The position numbers and the translations under genes were made by a program. Under the pieces are notes generated by a model. It was not told the origin of the DNA and searched no databases. It saw only the letters and a program-made list of their open reading frames with translations. 64,000 bases of DNA from Ktedonobacter sp. SOSP1-85. Lineage in GTDB: Bacteria; Chloroflexota; Ktedonobacteria; Ktedonobacterales; Ktedonobacteraceae. The stretch is taken from assembly GCF_016587415.1 (NCBI RefSeq), contig NZ_BNJI01000001.1, positions 5,433,501-5,497,500 of the forward strand, in the 5' to 3' direction. Below are positions 42,845 to 52,224 of this stretch, piece after piece (positions within the stretch are counted from its first letter, which is position 1; each line of letters opens with the position of its first letter).

Positions 42845-44080
42845 ATGCGTATTTTGTTTGTTGCACCTTATCCATTATCGCGTATTCGCATTCGGTCATA
42901 TGGATTTGTCAGTCAACTGGCAAAACGGCATGATGTAACGGCGTTGGTGCTTTGTTCCAATAAGCGCGAAGTTCGTGATGTACAGGATCTGAGAGATGAT
43001 GGCCTGACGGTATGTGCAGTTGAGGATAAGCGCGTGTGGAAAGTATGGCGTGTCTTATGCGCCATATTCACATCTCAGCCACTACAAGTGGCCTTCGACG
43101 CCTCTTCCTCTCTCCGTGGAGCGTTTAATGAGCTGCTTGCTGGCAGAGACTTTGATATTGTCCACGTAGAGTTAATTCGCACGCTTGGTGCTCTACCACA
43201 AGAGATAAGTCTTCCGGTAGTCTGGGACGCTGTAGATTGTATTAGCATGCTCTATGAGCAGGGGGCGAAATACGGCGCGACTCCTGTGCTACGCTTGATA
43301 GGCAAAAGTGAAGCCGCGCGTACACGCGCATATGAATATACGCAGCTCCGGCGCTTTCAGCATGTGCTGGTGACCTCGCCTCGCGACCAAGAGGCACTCA
43401 AGCTTATCGCGCAAGATGCCGGGCTTGGAGCGGATAAGCGGCCCCCCGCTCCCATTACCGCTCTGCCACATGGCGTGGATCAAGAGTATTACCAATACTA
43501 TCAAGGGGAGCGGCAGCCAGAGATGCTCATCTTCTCAGGCAAGATGAGCTTTCACGCCAATGTAGCAGGAGCGTTACACTTGGCGAAAAACATCATGCCT
43601 TTGATATGGCGTGAGCGTCCACAGGTACGCCTGGTGATAGCTGGTAGTAAGCCACCAACCAACGTGCGTTCCCTGGCGCAGGACTCACGTATTGGCGTAA
43701 CCGGATATATTGATGATCTTCGGTCTTCCATCAGACAGGCCCATGTCGCGGTCTGTCCCTTACCATATGCCGTAGGTGTGCAAAATAAGGCTCTCGAGGC
43801 TATGGCCCTGGGAACTCCAGTTGTTGCCAGCTCTCACGTCACCGCCGGTTTAAAGGCTGTGCCTGGACAAGATATTCTGGTTGCCGATGAACCAGAGCTA
43901 TTCGCACAAGCTGTGTTATGCCTGCTAGAGGACCAGGCATTGTGGCAGATGATTTCTCAAAATGGGCATATGTATATTGAAAAGCACCATAATTGGAAGC
44001 ATATTGTGAACGATTTAACAGCAATATATGCGCAAACCATATATGATACTAATGCTCGCTTACTTGCACAGGAGCGTTAA
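42845..44080 (+). CDS. GT4-type glycosyltransferase
   Basis: The ATG at 42845 (MRILFVAPYPLSRIRIRSYG) has GGAG eight bases upstream, better than 42824. The 411-residue enzyme has the GT-B fold: an N-terminal domain to residue 200 and a C-terminal nucleotide-sugar domain from MLIFSGKMSFHANVAGALHL. VCPLPYAVGVQNKALEAMAL gives the E-x7-E-like end typical of GT4. It resembles the exosortase-associated sugar transferases of the TIGR03087 type. It should add a sugar to a lipid-linked repeat unit on the inner membrane face. It opens the exopolysaccharide operon. Confidence 0.85.
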   Translation: MRILFVAPYPLSRIRIRSYGFVSQLAKRHDVTALVLCSNKREVRDVQDLRDDGLTVCAVEDKRVWKVWRVLCAIFTSQPLQVAFDASSSLRGAFNELLAGRDFDIVHVELIRTLGALPQEISLPVVWDAVDCISMLYEQGAKYGATPVLRLIGKSEAARTRAYEYTQLRRFQHVLVTSPRDQEALKLIAQDAGLGADKRPPAPITALPHGVDQEYYQYYQGERQPEMLIFSGKMSFHANVAGALHLAKNIMPLIWRERPQVRLVIAGSKPPTNVRSLAQDSRIGVTGYIDDLRSSIRQAHVAVCPLPYAVGVQNKALEAMALGTPVVASSHVTAGLKAVPGQDILVADEPELFAQAVLCLLEDQALWQMISQNGHMYIEKHHNWKHIVNDLTAIYAQTIYDTNARLLAQER

Positions 44081-44096
44081 GCAAAGAGCACTGCCT

Positions 44097-44846
44097 ATGA
44101 AGACAAGCATAAAAGTGTATGTTGGAGGAGATCAGGGCATGGTGAATCAAAGAGTGTATAGTAAGCTTAACTATGGACAACCGGAATTGCTGATGTCTTT
44201 TATTTCGCTTCACGATATGCAGTGGCAGGAGGCGCGTGTTTCACGAGTGTACCATATGACGAAACGAGCGCTTGATATTACTGGAGCTCTGTGTGGATTG
44301 GCTCTGCTAGGCATAGCATTGGTGTTTGTCGGTATTCTTATGTATTGCGAAGATCCAGGACCTCTTTTTTATAAGCAGAAACGGGTTGGGCGTTATGGGA
44401 AGCCTTTTTATTTGTATAAATTACGAACTATGATCGTCAATGCGGATGAGTATCTCAAGCAGCATCCAGCTTTGTTAGCTGAATGGCAGATAAATGGTAA
44501 ATTGCAAAATGATCCTCGCATTACAAGGATTGGAAGGTTTCTCCGCCGTACGAGCCTTGACGAGCTACCGCAAATGTTGAACGTGTTGCGTGGAGATATG
44601 AGCCTGGTTGGTCCCAGGGCGATCCAGTTTTCCGAGATCGAAGCCTTTAGCGAGCTATTTGCCTTGCGTCAGATGGTTAAGCCCGGCCTAACTGGCTTAT
44701 GGCAGGTCAGTGGACGTTCGATGACCAGCTATGAGCAGCGAAATATTCTTGATTGTACTTACGTTATGGAATGCTCGCTAAGGATGGATCTGCAAATCCT
44801 GATAAAGACACTCCCTGTCGTTCTGAACGGAGATGGAGCTTTTTAA
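44097..44846 (+). CDS. Undecaprenyl-phosphate sugar-phosphate transferase (initiating enzyme)
   Basis: The protein has a membrane segment (ALDITGALCGLALLGIALVF) followed by the catalytic bacterial sugar transferase domain. Motifs include DPGPLFYKQKRVGRYGKPFY, LYKLRTMIVNADEY, RITRIGRFLRRTSLDELPQM and LNVLRGDMSLVGPRAIQF, ending GLTGLWQVSGRS. These match WbaP/EpsL-type enzymes that load the first sugar-1-phosphate onto undecaprenyl phosphate. ATG 44097 gives 249 residues; a shorter start at 44139 has the stronger GGAGGA ribosome site. It follows the glycosyltransferase by 16 bases and overlaps the next gene's longest frame. Confidence 0.92.
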   Translation: MKTSIKVYVGGDQGMVNQRVYSKLNYGQPELLMSFISLHDMQWQEARVSRVYHMTKRALDITGALCGLALLGIALVFVGILMYCEDPGPLFYKQKRVGRYGKPFYLYKLRTMIVNADEYLKQHPALLAEWQINGKLQNDPRITRIGRFLRRTSLDELPQMLNVLRGDMSLVGPRAIQFSEIEAFSELFALRQMVKPGLTGLWQVSGRSMTSYEQRNILDCTYVMECSLRMDLQILIKTLPVVLNGDGAF

Positions 44847-44862
44847 AAAAGAGAGTGCAAAA

Positions 44863-46776
44863 ATGCAAATATATATACGGCATTTCCTTTGGGTCCTGAA
44901 GCGCTACTTGTTGCTGATCATCGTTGGCGTCGTGCTCTGCACCGTGCTGACGGGAGTCGTCAGTGTCATGAAAGCGCCAAAGTATGAGGCTGTGGCCACG
45001 GTCCAGGTCTCTATCGCTACTGGCGATAGCACAAATGATGTGTATAGTAACCAGGCGCTTGCCGTCGGCTATGCTCTCAAAATGACGAATAGCGAAGTCC
45101 TCAAAGCGGCTTCGCAGAAATCGGGAGTATCGGTAAAGGATCTGCAGGATTCTATCACTGCCGCGCCTCTCGATAGCACCCAGCTTATCGGTGTACACGC
45201 GATAACGGAAGACGCGCAAAAGTCTGCCTTTGAGGCCAACGCCGTCGCCAATGCTTTTATTGAGTATGAGAAGGGTAGCGAGACCCGGCGCCTACAGGGC
45301 ATCCTTGACAAACTCCGGCTCGAAATAACAACCGCTCAGAGCGCGGGTGATCAGACCGCCGCCAGCGGATTACAGGTGACCTATAATAATGTAGTGACTC
45401 AGCTCTCTATGCTGGATAGCGGTCTCTTTCTTGAAGAGCCGGCATTGCCACCAACGACGCCCAATGGCACCGGTTTGACGACTAACCTTGTCCTGGGTTT
45501 CGGATTAAGCCTGGTTTTGATGTGTGTCTTTGCGATTTTGCTTGACTGGATTGACGTTTCGATTAAGACGCCAGAAGATGTGGCCCGGCTTGCTCAGCTT
45601 GAGCCATTGGGTAGTATTCCACTACGCAAAGGCGTCTCAACGTTGGCTCCGCCCCTAGTTGCCAATGATGAGGTACTGGACGAGGCATTTACAGTTGTTG
45701 GAGCCAATTTCCAGGCTTTGTATGTGGGCCAGCGCTCTCTGCTCGTGACGGGCATGCGCGGTCGCGATGGTGTTACGACGGTTGCATCTCAGCTAGCAAT
45801 TTCCCTGGTACAGGCTGGATTGCGCGTGTTGCTGATTGACGCCAATTTGCGTCGACCGGCGCAGCACCAGGTGTTTAAGGCGAATAACGCGCGAGGTTTA
45901 GCAACAGTATTGACAGATGTCTATGTGCTGAAGAAGCAGCGCTCTCAGTTGCCCGCGTGGCTTAGCCAATGGAAAACGCCGATGTCGAATCTCTGGCTAT
46001 TGCCTGCTGGAGCCGTCTCGGTTCCTCCCTTGACGGTTCTGCGCTCGATGGAGCTACGGAAGCTTGTGGATTGGCTGGTGCAGGATATTACTGCGCCGGG
46101 AGGCAGTTCAGCGGTAGACCTGATTATTTTTGACGCGCCCTCGCTAGATGCGCAGGCTGATGTTAGCACGCTCGCCACGCTCTGTGATGGATGTGTGCTT
46201 GTGATGGAGGCTGGAAAGACAAGCAAGGATAGCCTGAAAACCGCCCAGGCTCTGCTCCAGCGCCTCTCTGCTCCTCTCGTTGGCGTCGTGGTCAATCGCC
46301 AGAAAGAGGCACATCATCCTTATTTCTATGCAGGCCAGCAACAGGAGGAAGGTGTAGTTGTAGACACAGTTCCTGTCGCTAAATACGCGCCCCGACGCTC
46401 AGCAGAAGAGGTAGCAGCCGCACCTGTCCCTTCTCCTTCTCCTAAACCGGGCCCAGTACTTCCCTCTTCCGTTCCCCTCACGCCTGATGTGCCGACTGCT
46501 CTACTCGCCTTGGAGGAGATATCCGCGCCCGCACTGGTCGCCAAATCTGCCTCTCTGACTCCTGAAGCGCGAAAGAGTAGTAGCCCGACATCTTTTGAAC
46601 AGAGTGAAGAGCATGCCCCCCAGGCCGAAGCCCAGGCTAACCCGCGTGTAGGTATGGCGCGAGCGAGTGGTTGGAAGGCACCGAGCGCTAAAAAGGCAGA
46701 GGAGGATGACAATTGGGGACGTTCGCAGCATGTCATTTCTGCACCAGAGCAGTCTTATCAGCAGAATAGAAACTAG
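44863..46776 (+). CDS. Wzz/BY-kinase-like chain-length protein with degenerate Walker A
   Basis: ATG 44863 (AGAGAG upstream) is preferred over 44833. The N-terminus has a Wzz-type first membrane segment (FLWVLKRYLLLIIVGVVLCT), a periplasmic region to about residue 205, and a second segment (LVLGFGLSLVLMCVFAIL). The cytoplasmic domain resembles a BY-type tyrosine kinase. The P-loop reads TGMRGRDGVTTVA, where GVTT replaces the usual GKST, so the nucleotide-binding Lys is missing. The A' motif is LLIDANLRRP and Walker B LIIFDAPS. A Pro-rich tail of about 150 residues lacks a Tyr cluster. It should set polymer length, but probably without kinase activity. Confidence 0.83.
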   Translation: MQIYIRHFLWVLKRYLLLIIVGVVLCTVLTGVVSVMKAPKYEAVATVQVSIATGDSTNDVYSNQALAVGYALKMTNSEVLKAASQKSGVSVKDLQDSITAAPLDSTQLIGVHAITEDAQKSAFEANAVANAFIEYEKGSETRRLQGILDKLRLEITTAQSAGDQTAASGLQVTYNNVVTQLSMLDSGLFLEEPALPPTTPNGTGLTTNLVLGFGLSLVLMCVFAILLDWIDVSIKTPEDVARLAQLEPLGSIPLRKGVSTLAPPLVANDEVLDEAFTVVGANFQALYVGQRSLLVTGMRGRDGVTTVASQLAISLVQAGLRVLLIDANLRRPAQHQVFKANNARGLATVLTDVYVLKKQRSQLPAWLSQWKTPMSNLWLLPAGAVSVPPLTVLRSMELRKLVDWLVQDITAPGGSSAVDLIIFDAPSLDAQADVSTLATLCDGCVLVMEAGKTSKDSLKTAQALLQRLSAPLVGVVVNRQKEAHHPYFYAGQQQEEGVVVDTVPVAKYAPRRSAEEVAAAPVPSPSPKPGPVLPSSVPLTPDVPTALLALEEISAPALVAKSASLTPEARKSSSPTSFEQSEEHAPQAEAQANPRVGMARASGWKAPSAKKAEEDDNWGRSQHVISAPEQSYQQNRN

Positions 46777-46778
46777 CC

Positions 46779-49700
46779 ATGGATATGTCTACTGAGGAGC
46801 GAGCGGTGAGGAGAAGCCCTTCTCCGCAGCCGCTCCGGCGGATGCTTACCGAAAACTTTACCTTTTCGCTACCACAGGCCCTATTGTTGCTACTTTTTAT
46901 CCTGTTCATGCTTCTGGTGGTTGCGGGGAGTGCGGGTATGGTCTCGCCAGTGCTTGCCATTGGAGGGCTTATGGGGGCGGGCGTCGTCGCTTTGACACTG
47001 CGCTATCCACTCATGGCCTTAATCCTGGTCTGTATGGGCGCGGGCCTGCCGTCGTTTCTTGTGCCGGTGCCGGGGCATACAATGCGTCCAATTGAAGCCG
47101 CGTTGTTTCTATGTGTGGGTCTCATTATTGTGCGTCGCCCTACATTCCACCCACGAACGCCCCACATAATAATGGCGATATTCTTCATTATCGCTATCAT
47201 ATCCTTTATACACGTGCCGCAGATAGGCGATTTGAACTCGTATGGAGCGAATAAGCGACTCTATGGCGCGCTGTTACTGGCGTTATCCTTCTTTGTTGGT
47301 ACATTCTTTGCCGGATATGTCAAAGATGTCTCCTCGTTTTTGACGCTCGCGCTCTTGTCGAATGTGCCGATGTTGTCGATTGGCTTAGGGCAGGCGCTAA
47401 AACTTCCCATGCCGGAACTGCTGGTGCCAAGCCAGGCCATTGAGGTGACGCAAGAGGGGCGTTTAAGCGGACCATTCGACTCCCCTACCACGTTCGCCTA
47501 TTCCATGTTGGTAGTGTTTGCGGTAGCTCTGGCTTGCTGGCTACTTGGCGCGCGCAGGCGAGACCGCGTGGTGGGCTTTTGTATGAGTATAGCCTCGGCT
47601 GCGGAATTGCTGCTGAGTGGCACACGTATGGCGTGCGCGATAGCTCTACTCCTCTTGATCGTAGCGCTCCTGATGACGCGACGTTATAAGACGTTGCTCG
47701 CTACTCTAGGTTTGCTGGCGCTTGGGGCCGCGCTGCTCTTTAATACCTTGCTTCCTAAATTCTTGCATGGCGAGGCGTCTGATAGCAATCGCTTCTTTTT
47801 GTGGGGCAAGGCTCTACATTTGATTGAGGAGAATCCCTGGGTAGGTATTGGCATGGCTCAGTTCCCCAACTATTACAGTACCTACATCGTGAGCCTTGCG
47901 GATCATCTCGATCCAGCGGGAATCAGCGTGCATAACCAGTATCTGGAATGGGCAATGGAGAGCGGGGTCTTATGGTGTATTGCGGGTGTTCTTCTGATGC
48001 TAAGCCTGCTTGTGATTTGCCGGCGAGCATATACCGCCGCACACGAAACGCGTGTGATCCACCTGGCGGCCATTTTGATGGTGATTGGATATCTCTGTAT
48101 CTGCCTGACGGATGTACCATTTGACAAGCCGGAATCAACGACATGGCTCTTTCTCATTGCAGGTGTCGCTGTTGGATGTGCCGTGCGGGTGCGTTCGAGG
48201 ACAGCACAAGTGACAACCATAGCACCTCGGAGCGTGTTGGCTCAGCGTGTAGCAAAGGTGCAGGTCGATCAAGAAAACGAGCAGGAGAAAGCCAGGCTTG
48301 CCTTTATCCCTGGGATGACAGATACAGGGAAGATAACCTTACGTTTGCCGACGCCATATATGCGAGCACTCAATAGTGAGCGTATTCAATCCGCAAAGGG
48401 CTATCTACCTCCATCACCAAGACTACAGAGCTATGATGCGTCAAGAGAATTGACAATGCCGCTCCCGGCACTTGACCTTGGAGCGGATGCAGTGGCTCCT
48501 AGCGCTCGCAAAACCAGCCACTCAATCATTATTCAGTTGATCTCATGGGCAATTGCGATACCAATCATTTTTCCAACAACCGCGATGCTTACTCGCTCCT
48601 TTGGACCTGTGCGCTATGGCGAATATAACTTTATGCTAACGGTCCTGGCGATATGCGCATTGCTCTCCCTGACTGGCATGGATCCCTTAATCAGTCGCTA
48701 TTTGAGCCGACAAAAGCGTGAGCAGTGGAGTGAAACACTTAGCGACGCGCTAAGTACACGCCTGTTCACTGGCGTCATAGTCGCAGCTGGCGCAGCACTG
48801 GTGACCTGCCTTATTCCAATGGAGAGCGAGCAACGCAGCCTGCTCCTTCTTGGTTATGGCACATTGCTCTTTAGTTACTCTTTTAATTGCGTGCGCTGTG
48901 TCTATGAAACTGCTTTTGGTACGGAACAACGAGTTGGTGCCATATCGCTGTTGACGACAATCAACCGCATAACAACAGCCGGGCTGATCGGGTTGGCCGT
49001 GTATCTGCACCTCTCCTTCCTCTGGATGTATGTATTAATTGCCTATTCTGATATTCCCTACTTTATTATTCTTGTGATCCTTTCATCGCGGCGTTATAAG
49101 ATACACCTTCGCTTCAGGCCCAAGCGTATGTGGAAGATTATTACTGAAAGCCTTATCTTTACTGGCCACGACGCCCTTGCGCTTCTCACTGGACAGATGG
49201 ATGTGTTAGTTTTACGGCCTCTGGGGGGAATGCTGAACGTAGGGATATATTCGCTTGCCCTGAGAATTACCAATCCACTCATGAATATTGTCTTTGCTTA
49301 TGTAAGCGGGTTATTCCCCTATCTGAGCAAGACGTTTGAAGAGGGCTTCAATGCTTTCTCAAATCTCTATTATGAGTCAACGCGTATCCTGGCGCTTGGG
49401 ATTGTTCCATTGGCGGTGTTTGTAGTTATCATGGCTCCCCAGATTGTGGGGCTGATTGCAGGCCCTGAGTATACGATGGCTGTCGCGTCAACCCAGTTTT
49501 TAATGATAGGTATTACTTTTGGCTTCTTTACGCAATTAGCGGTGCGAACCTGTATGGCAGCCAATAAAGAGAACAGAATTCCTCTCATTACAGGTGCAAC
49601 TCTGATCGTCAACATTGTCTCAAATGTGCTGTTTATTTCACTATGGGGCGCAACAGGGGCGGCGATTGCCGCCGTAATAAGCGAAGCATTCTCTGTCTGC

Positions 49701-49949
49701 TCCTTCTCATTACTACTCGCGCGTGATGTTCAACTCTGGCGTATTCTGCGTGTCTTCGCACAGATTATTGTTGGGACTATTCCTGGTGCACTCTTTCTGA
49801 TCTGGCAAGTGCAGTGGTCGTTATTCTACCTCACGCCTGTGTTCTTTGTACTTGTGCTTGTTGGTTGTTCTCTAACCAGGGCGGTATCACTGAAGGATAT
49901 TCGACTGATTCGTCAGGTCGTCTTAAAACGGACAGGCAAAGCCACTTAA
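46779..49949 (+). CDS. Fused O-antigen polymerase-like and flippase-like protein (Wzy-Wzx)
   Basis: The 1056-residue protein holds two membrane modules. Residues 25-470 have about twelve segments with an O-antigen ligase/polymerase pattern (ISVHNQYLEWAMESGVLWCI, and GTRMACAIALLLLIVALLMT). A soluble linker of about 110 residues follows. Residues 585-1045 have the pattern of polysaccharide flippases: SIIIQLISWAIAIPIIFPTT, LTRSFGPVRYGEYNFMLTVL, LGGMLNVGIYSLALRITNPL and ISLWGATGAAIAAVISEAFS. No stop or frame change separates them. In known loci these are two proteins, Wzy and Wzx. Fusion would couple export and polymerisation of repeat units. Confidence 0.85.
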   Translation: MDMSTEERAVRRSPSPQPLRRMLTENFTFSLPQALLLLLFILFMLLVVAGSAGMVSPVLAIGGLMGAGVVALTLRYPLMALILVCMGAGLPSFLVPVPGHTMRPIEAALFLCVGLIIVRRPTFHPRTPHIIMAIFFIIAIISFIHVPQIGDLNSYGANKRLYGALLLALSFFVGTFFAGYVKDVSSFLTLALLSNVPMLSIGLGQALKLPMPELLVPSQAIEVTQEGRLSGPFDSPTTFAYSMLVVFAVALACWLLGARRRDRVVGFCMSIASAAELLLSGTRMACAIALLLLIVALLMTRRYKTLLATLGLLALGAALLFNTLLPKFLHGEASDSNRFFLWGKALHLIEENPWVGIGMAQFPNYYSTYIVSLADHLDPAGISVHNQYLEWAMESGVLWCIAGVLLMLSLLVICRRAYTAAHETRVIHLAAILMVIGYLCICLTDVPFDKPESTTWLFLIAGVAVGCAVRVRSRTAQVTTIAPRSVLAQRVAKVQVDQENEQEKARLAFIPGMTDTGKITLRLPTPYMRALNSERIQSAKGYLPPSPRLQSYDASRELTMPLPALDLGADAVAPSARKTSHSIIIQLISWAIAIPIIFPTTAMLTRSFGPVRYGEYNFMLTVLAICALLSLTGMDPLISRYLSRQKREQWSETLSDALSTRLFTGVIVAAGAALVTCLIPMESEQRSLLLLGYGTLLFSYSFNCVRCVYETAFGTEQRVGAISLLTTINRITTAGLIGLAVYLHLSFLWMYVLIAYSDIPYFIILVILSSRRYKIHLRFRPKRMWKIITESLIFTGHDALALLTGQMDVLVLRPLGGMLNVGIYSLALRITNPLMNIVFAYVSGLFPYLSKTFEEGFNAFSNLYYESTRILALGIVPLAVFVVIMAPQIVGLIAGPEYTMAVASTQFLMIGITFGFFTQLAVRTCMAANKENRIPLITGATLIVNIVSNVLFISLWGATGAAIAAVISEAFSVCSFSLLLARDVQLWRILRVFAQIIVGTIPGALFLIWQVQWSLFYLTPVFFVLVLVGCSLTRAVSLKDIRLIRQVVLKRTGKAT

Positions 49950-50037
49950 TGTGGAAGGAAGTATATGTGGAAAAAAGATATGTACAAACAAACGATCTTG
50001 GAAATAATGATTTCGTACTAATTAAGAGGAGTCTTGT

Positions 50038-51225
50038 ATGCGTGTCGCAATTGATTTAATAATCGCGGAAAAAGAACCTGGTGGGATGCTTTTTGCTACT
50101 CGCGCTTTATTAGAAGGATTAGCACGAACTGACCAGACGAACGAATATATCGTTATCACGACACGTCCTAAAGAATATAAAGAGCTTGCCAACGCGCCTT
50201 CTATCACTATCTATCCGGTGAAGTTGCGTACCTGGCGAGGGGTTTTGATTCAGCACCAGTTGACATTGCCGGATATCCTTAAGAAATTGAAGCCAGATGT
50301 TCTCCACGTTCCAGCCTTTGCCGCGCCTATTGGCTGGCACGGTCCACTCGTTATCACAGTTCATGATCTGGCGTTTGTCAAAGTTCCCCAACAATCATCC
50401 CTGTATGCACGCCTGTACTGGCAGTATCTCTTGCGTGAAAGCGTGCGCCGTGCGCAATGCGTCATCTCGATATCAGAGCAGACAAGCGAAGAATTGCGAA
50501 CGCTTTGGAGCATTGAAGATGAACGAATTCACTTGATTCATAACGCCATCCGTCCTTTGTTGCACCTGAATACGGTAGCGAATGAAGCACAAGCGAGGAT
50601 GCACCAGCGTTACGGCAAACGTTATATTCTGCATGTAGGGCGTATCATGCCTCGTAAAAACGTAGAGACGCTTATCGCAGCATTCAATGCCATCGCTGAT
50701 CGGTTACCTGATCTGAATCTGGTGCTGGTGGGTGGCGAGGGCCATGGTAGTGCTGACGTCGTCCAGCAGGCGAAGACTTCGCCGTTTCACGAGCGTATTC
50801 ATCTGGCTGGTTGGATTCCTGATGAGGATATGAGCGCGTTGTACGCCGCAGCCGAGGTCCTGGTTGTACCCTCAAAGCATGAAGGTTTTGGCCTGCCAGC
50901 TCTTGAGGCAATGGTTTGTGAGACGCCTGTCATTGCTAGCCCTGGAGCTGCCAGTATGGAGATCGCTGGGGATGCCGTTATGCGTGTCGATTGTGAGGAC
51001 ACCTCGAAGCTGTCTGAAGCTATCGTTGAGGTTGTTACCAACCAGGCGCTACGCGAGCAATTGGTGCGACACGGCAAAACACAGGTTGAGCCATTTACCT
51101 GCGAGAGTTGTGCGCGAGCAACTTGTCGAATCTATGAACTAGCAGCTGGTCTGCCCCCTACGAAAGGAATGGACCAGGAGCCCGTCGTGGCAAGGAGCAG
51201 ATCAACCTTCTCGCGTGCTCGCTGA
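50038..51225 (+). CDS. GT4-family glycosyltransferase
   Basis: ATG 50038 has AGAGGAG seven bases upstream. The 395-residue enzyme begins MRVAIDLIIAEKEPGGMLFA and has HDLAFVKVPQQSSLYARLYW, then the C-terminal GT-B half YILHVGRIMPRKNVETLIAA. The E-x7-E motif is in PSKHEGFGLPALEAMVCETP. These are standard for retaining GT4 enzymes such as mannosyl- or rhamnosyltransferases, using nucleotide sugars at the membrane. Its TGA overlaps an ATG of the next gene, and it sits about 90 bases after the fusion gene. It extends the repeat unit; the sugar cannot be told. Confidence 0.88.
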   Translation: MRVAIDLIIAEKEPGGMLFATRALLEGLARTDQTNEYIVITTRPKEYKELANAPSITIYPVKLRTWRGVLIQHQLTLPDILKKLKPDVLHVPAFAAPIGWHGPLVITVHDLAFVKVPQQSSLYARLYWQYLLRESVRRAQCVISISEQTSEELRTLWSIEDERIHLIHNAIRPLLHLNTVANEAQARMHQRYGKRYILHVGRIMPRKNVETLIAAFNAIADRLPDLNLVLVGGEGHGSADVVQQAKTSPFHERIHLAGWIPDEDMSALYAAAEVLVVPSKHEGFGLPALEAMVCETPVIASPGAASMEIAGDAVMRVDCEDTSKLSEAIVEVVTNQALREQLVRHGKTQVEPFTCESCARATCRIYELAAGLPPTKGMDQEPVVARSRSTFSRAR

Positions 51226-51245
51226 TGATTAAGGAGCGCTATCAC

Positions 51246-52157
51246 ATGACCAAACCTCATGTTAGTGTTATTATCCCTTTCTCTCGTAAGGAGCAGGCAC
51301 AGGTTGTTTTGGCGTGTTTGGGGCAACAGACCTATCCAGCGGATCTTGTAGAGATTTTGCTTGTTGGCGCGCAGAGCAGTGTCCTATCCCAACACTGGGC
51401 CATTAAGGCCGTCGAAACGAAGCCCATTTACTATCCTGGTGAGGCACGAAACATTGGTGCGCACGAGGCAATGGGCAAGTATCTCTTGTTCCTCGATGAT
51501 GATTGTGCCCCGGCTGCTAACTGGATTGAAGAGAACGTTGCAGCACTGAAGCGGCCGGGGATAGGGGCCGTGGGAGGCCTGATCGCGGGCAAGTCGAGAG
51601 CCTTTTTTGCGCGTTGCGTGGACTTTAGCCGCTTTGGTTTCTATCAAGTCGGTAAAGAAAGGACGATGGTGGTCTGTTCTGCTAGTCTTGGTGTAGAGAG
51701 AGAGGTATTTATGGAGGTCGGCGGGTTCGATGAGACGCTACGTTCAGAGGAGGATATGGATTTCTGCTATCGGTTGCAAGCACATGGGTATAGAACGCTC
51801 TACCAGCCAACTATCAAGGTTATACATGACCATCGGCGCACGACGCTAAGCGCGTTGCTGCGTTATAGTTACTTTTATGGGCGTGTGAGCGGCCTCCATG
51901 TAAAGCGTCTTTATCCAGGATTATCACGACGCAACAAGATCCTGTCCATGGTTCAGCACCCATATCTCTATCCACTGATGATGCTGCCTATTTCTCTGGG
52001 GGCTACGCTCAATATCGTGCGTCTGACAGTGCGTGAACATCCTGCTGTCTTATTGTACTCTCCCTTTATTGTCGCGTCAAAGCTTGCCAGTCATATCGGT
52101 ATCTGGCGCTGGTTATTACATGGAGCACCCCTCAGAGGGGGAGGTAATGCGGAATAA
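51246..52157 (+). CDS. GT2-family glycosyltransferase
   Basis: The start at 51246 has AAGGAG nine bases upstream and is preferred over 51225. The 303-residue enzyme shows a GT-A fold: HVSVIIPFSRKEQAQVVLAC, GEARNIGAHEAMGKYLLFLD with the DDDC metal motif, and GGFDETLRSEEDMDFCYRLQ (the ED motif of inverting GT2 enzymes). The C-terminus has hydrophobic stretches (LYPLMMLPISLGATLNIVRL) for membrane association. It should transfer a sugar to the growing lipid-linked unit. It is translationally close to the previous GT4 gene. Confidence 0.88.
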   Translation: MTKPHVSVIIPFSRKEQAQVVLACLGQQTYPADLVEILLVGAQSSVLSQHWAIKAVETKPIYYPGEARNIGAHEAMGKYLLFLDDDCAPAANWIEENVAALKRPGIGAVGGLIAGKSRAFFARCVDFSRFGFYQVGKERTMVVCSASLGVEREVFMEVGGFDETLRSEEDMDFCYRLQAHGYRTLYQPTIKVIHDHRRTTLSALLRYSYFYGRVSGLHVKRLYPGLSRRNKILSMVQHPYLYPLMMLPISLGATLNIVRLTVREHPAVLLYSPFIVASKLASHIGIWRWLLHGAPLRGGGNAE

Positions 52158-52224
52158 GGTTGTAATTGCGGTTTGATCACGGCTGTGCAACCTTAAAGAG
52201 CGCCCAGGCGCAAAGTGAGCACTC

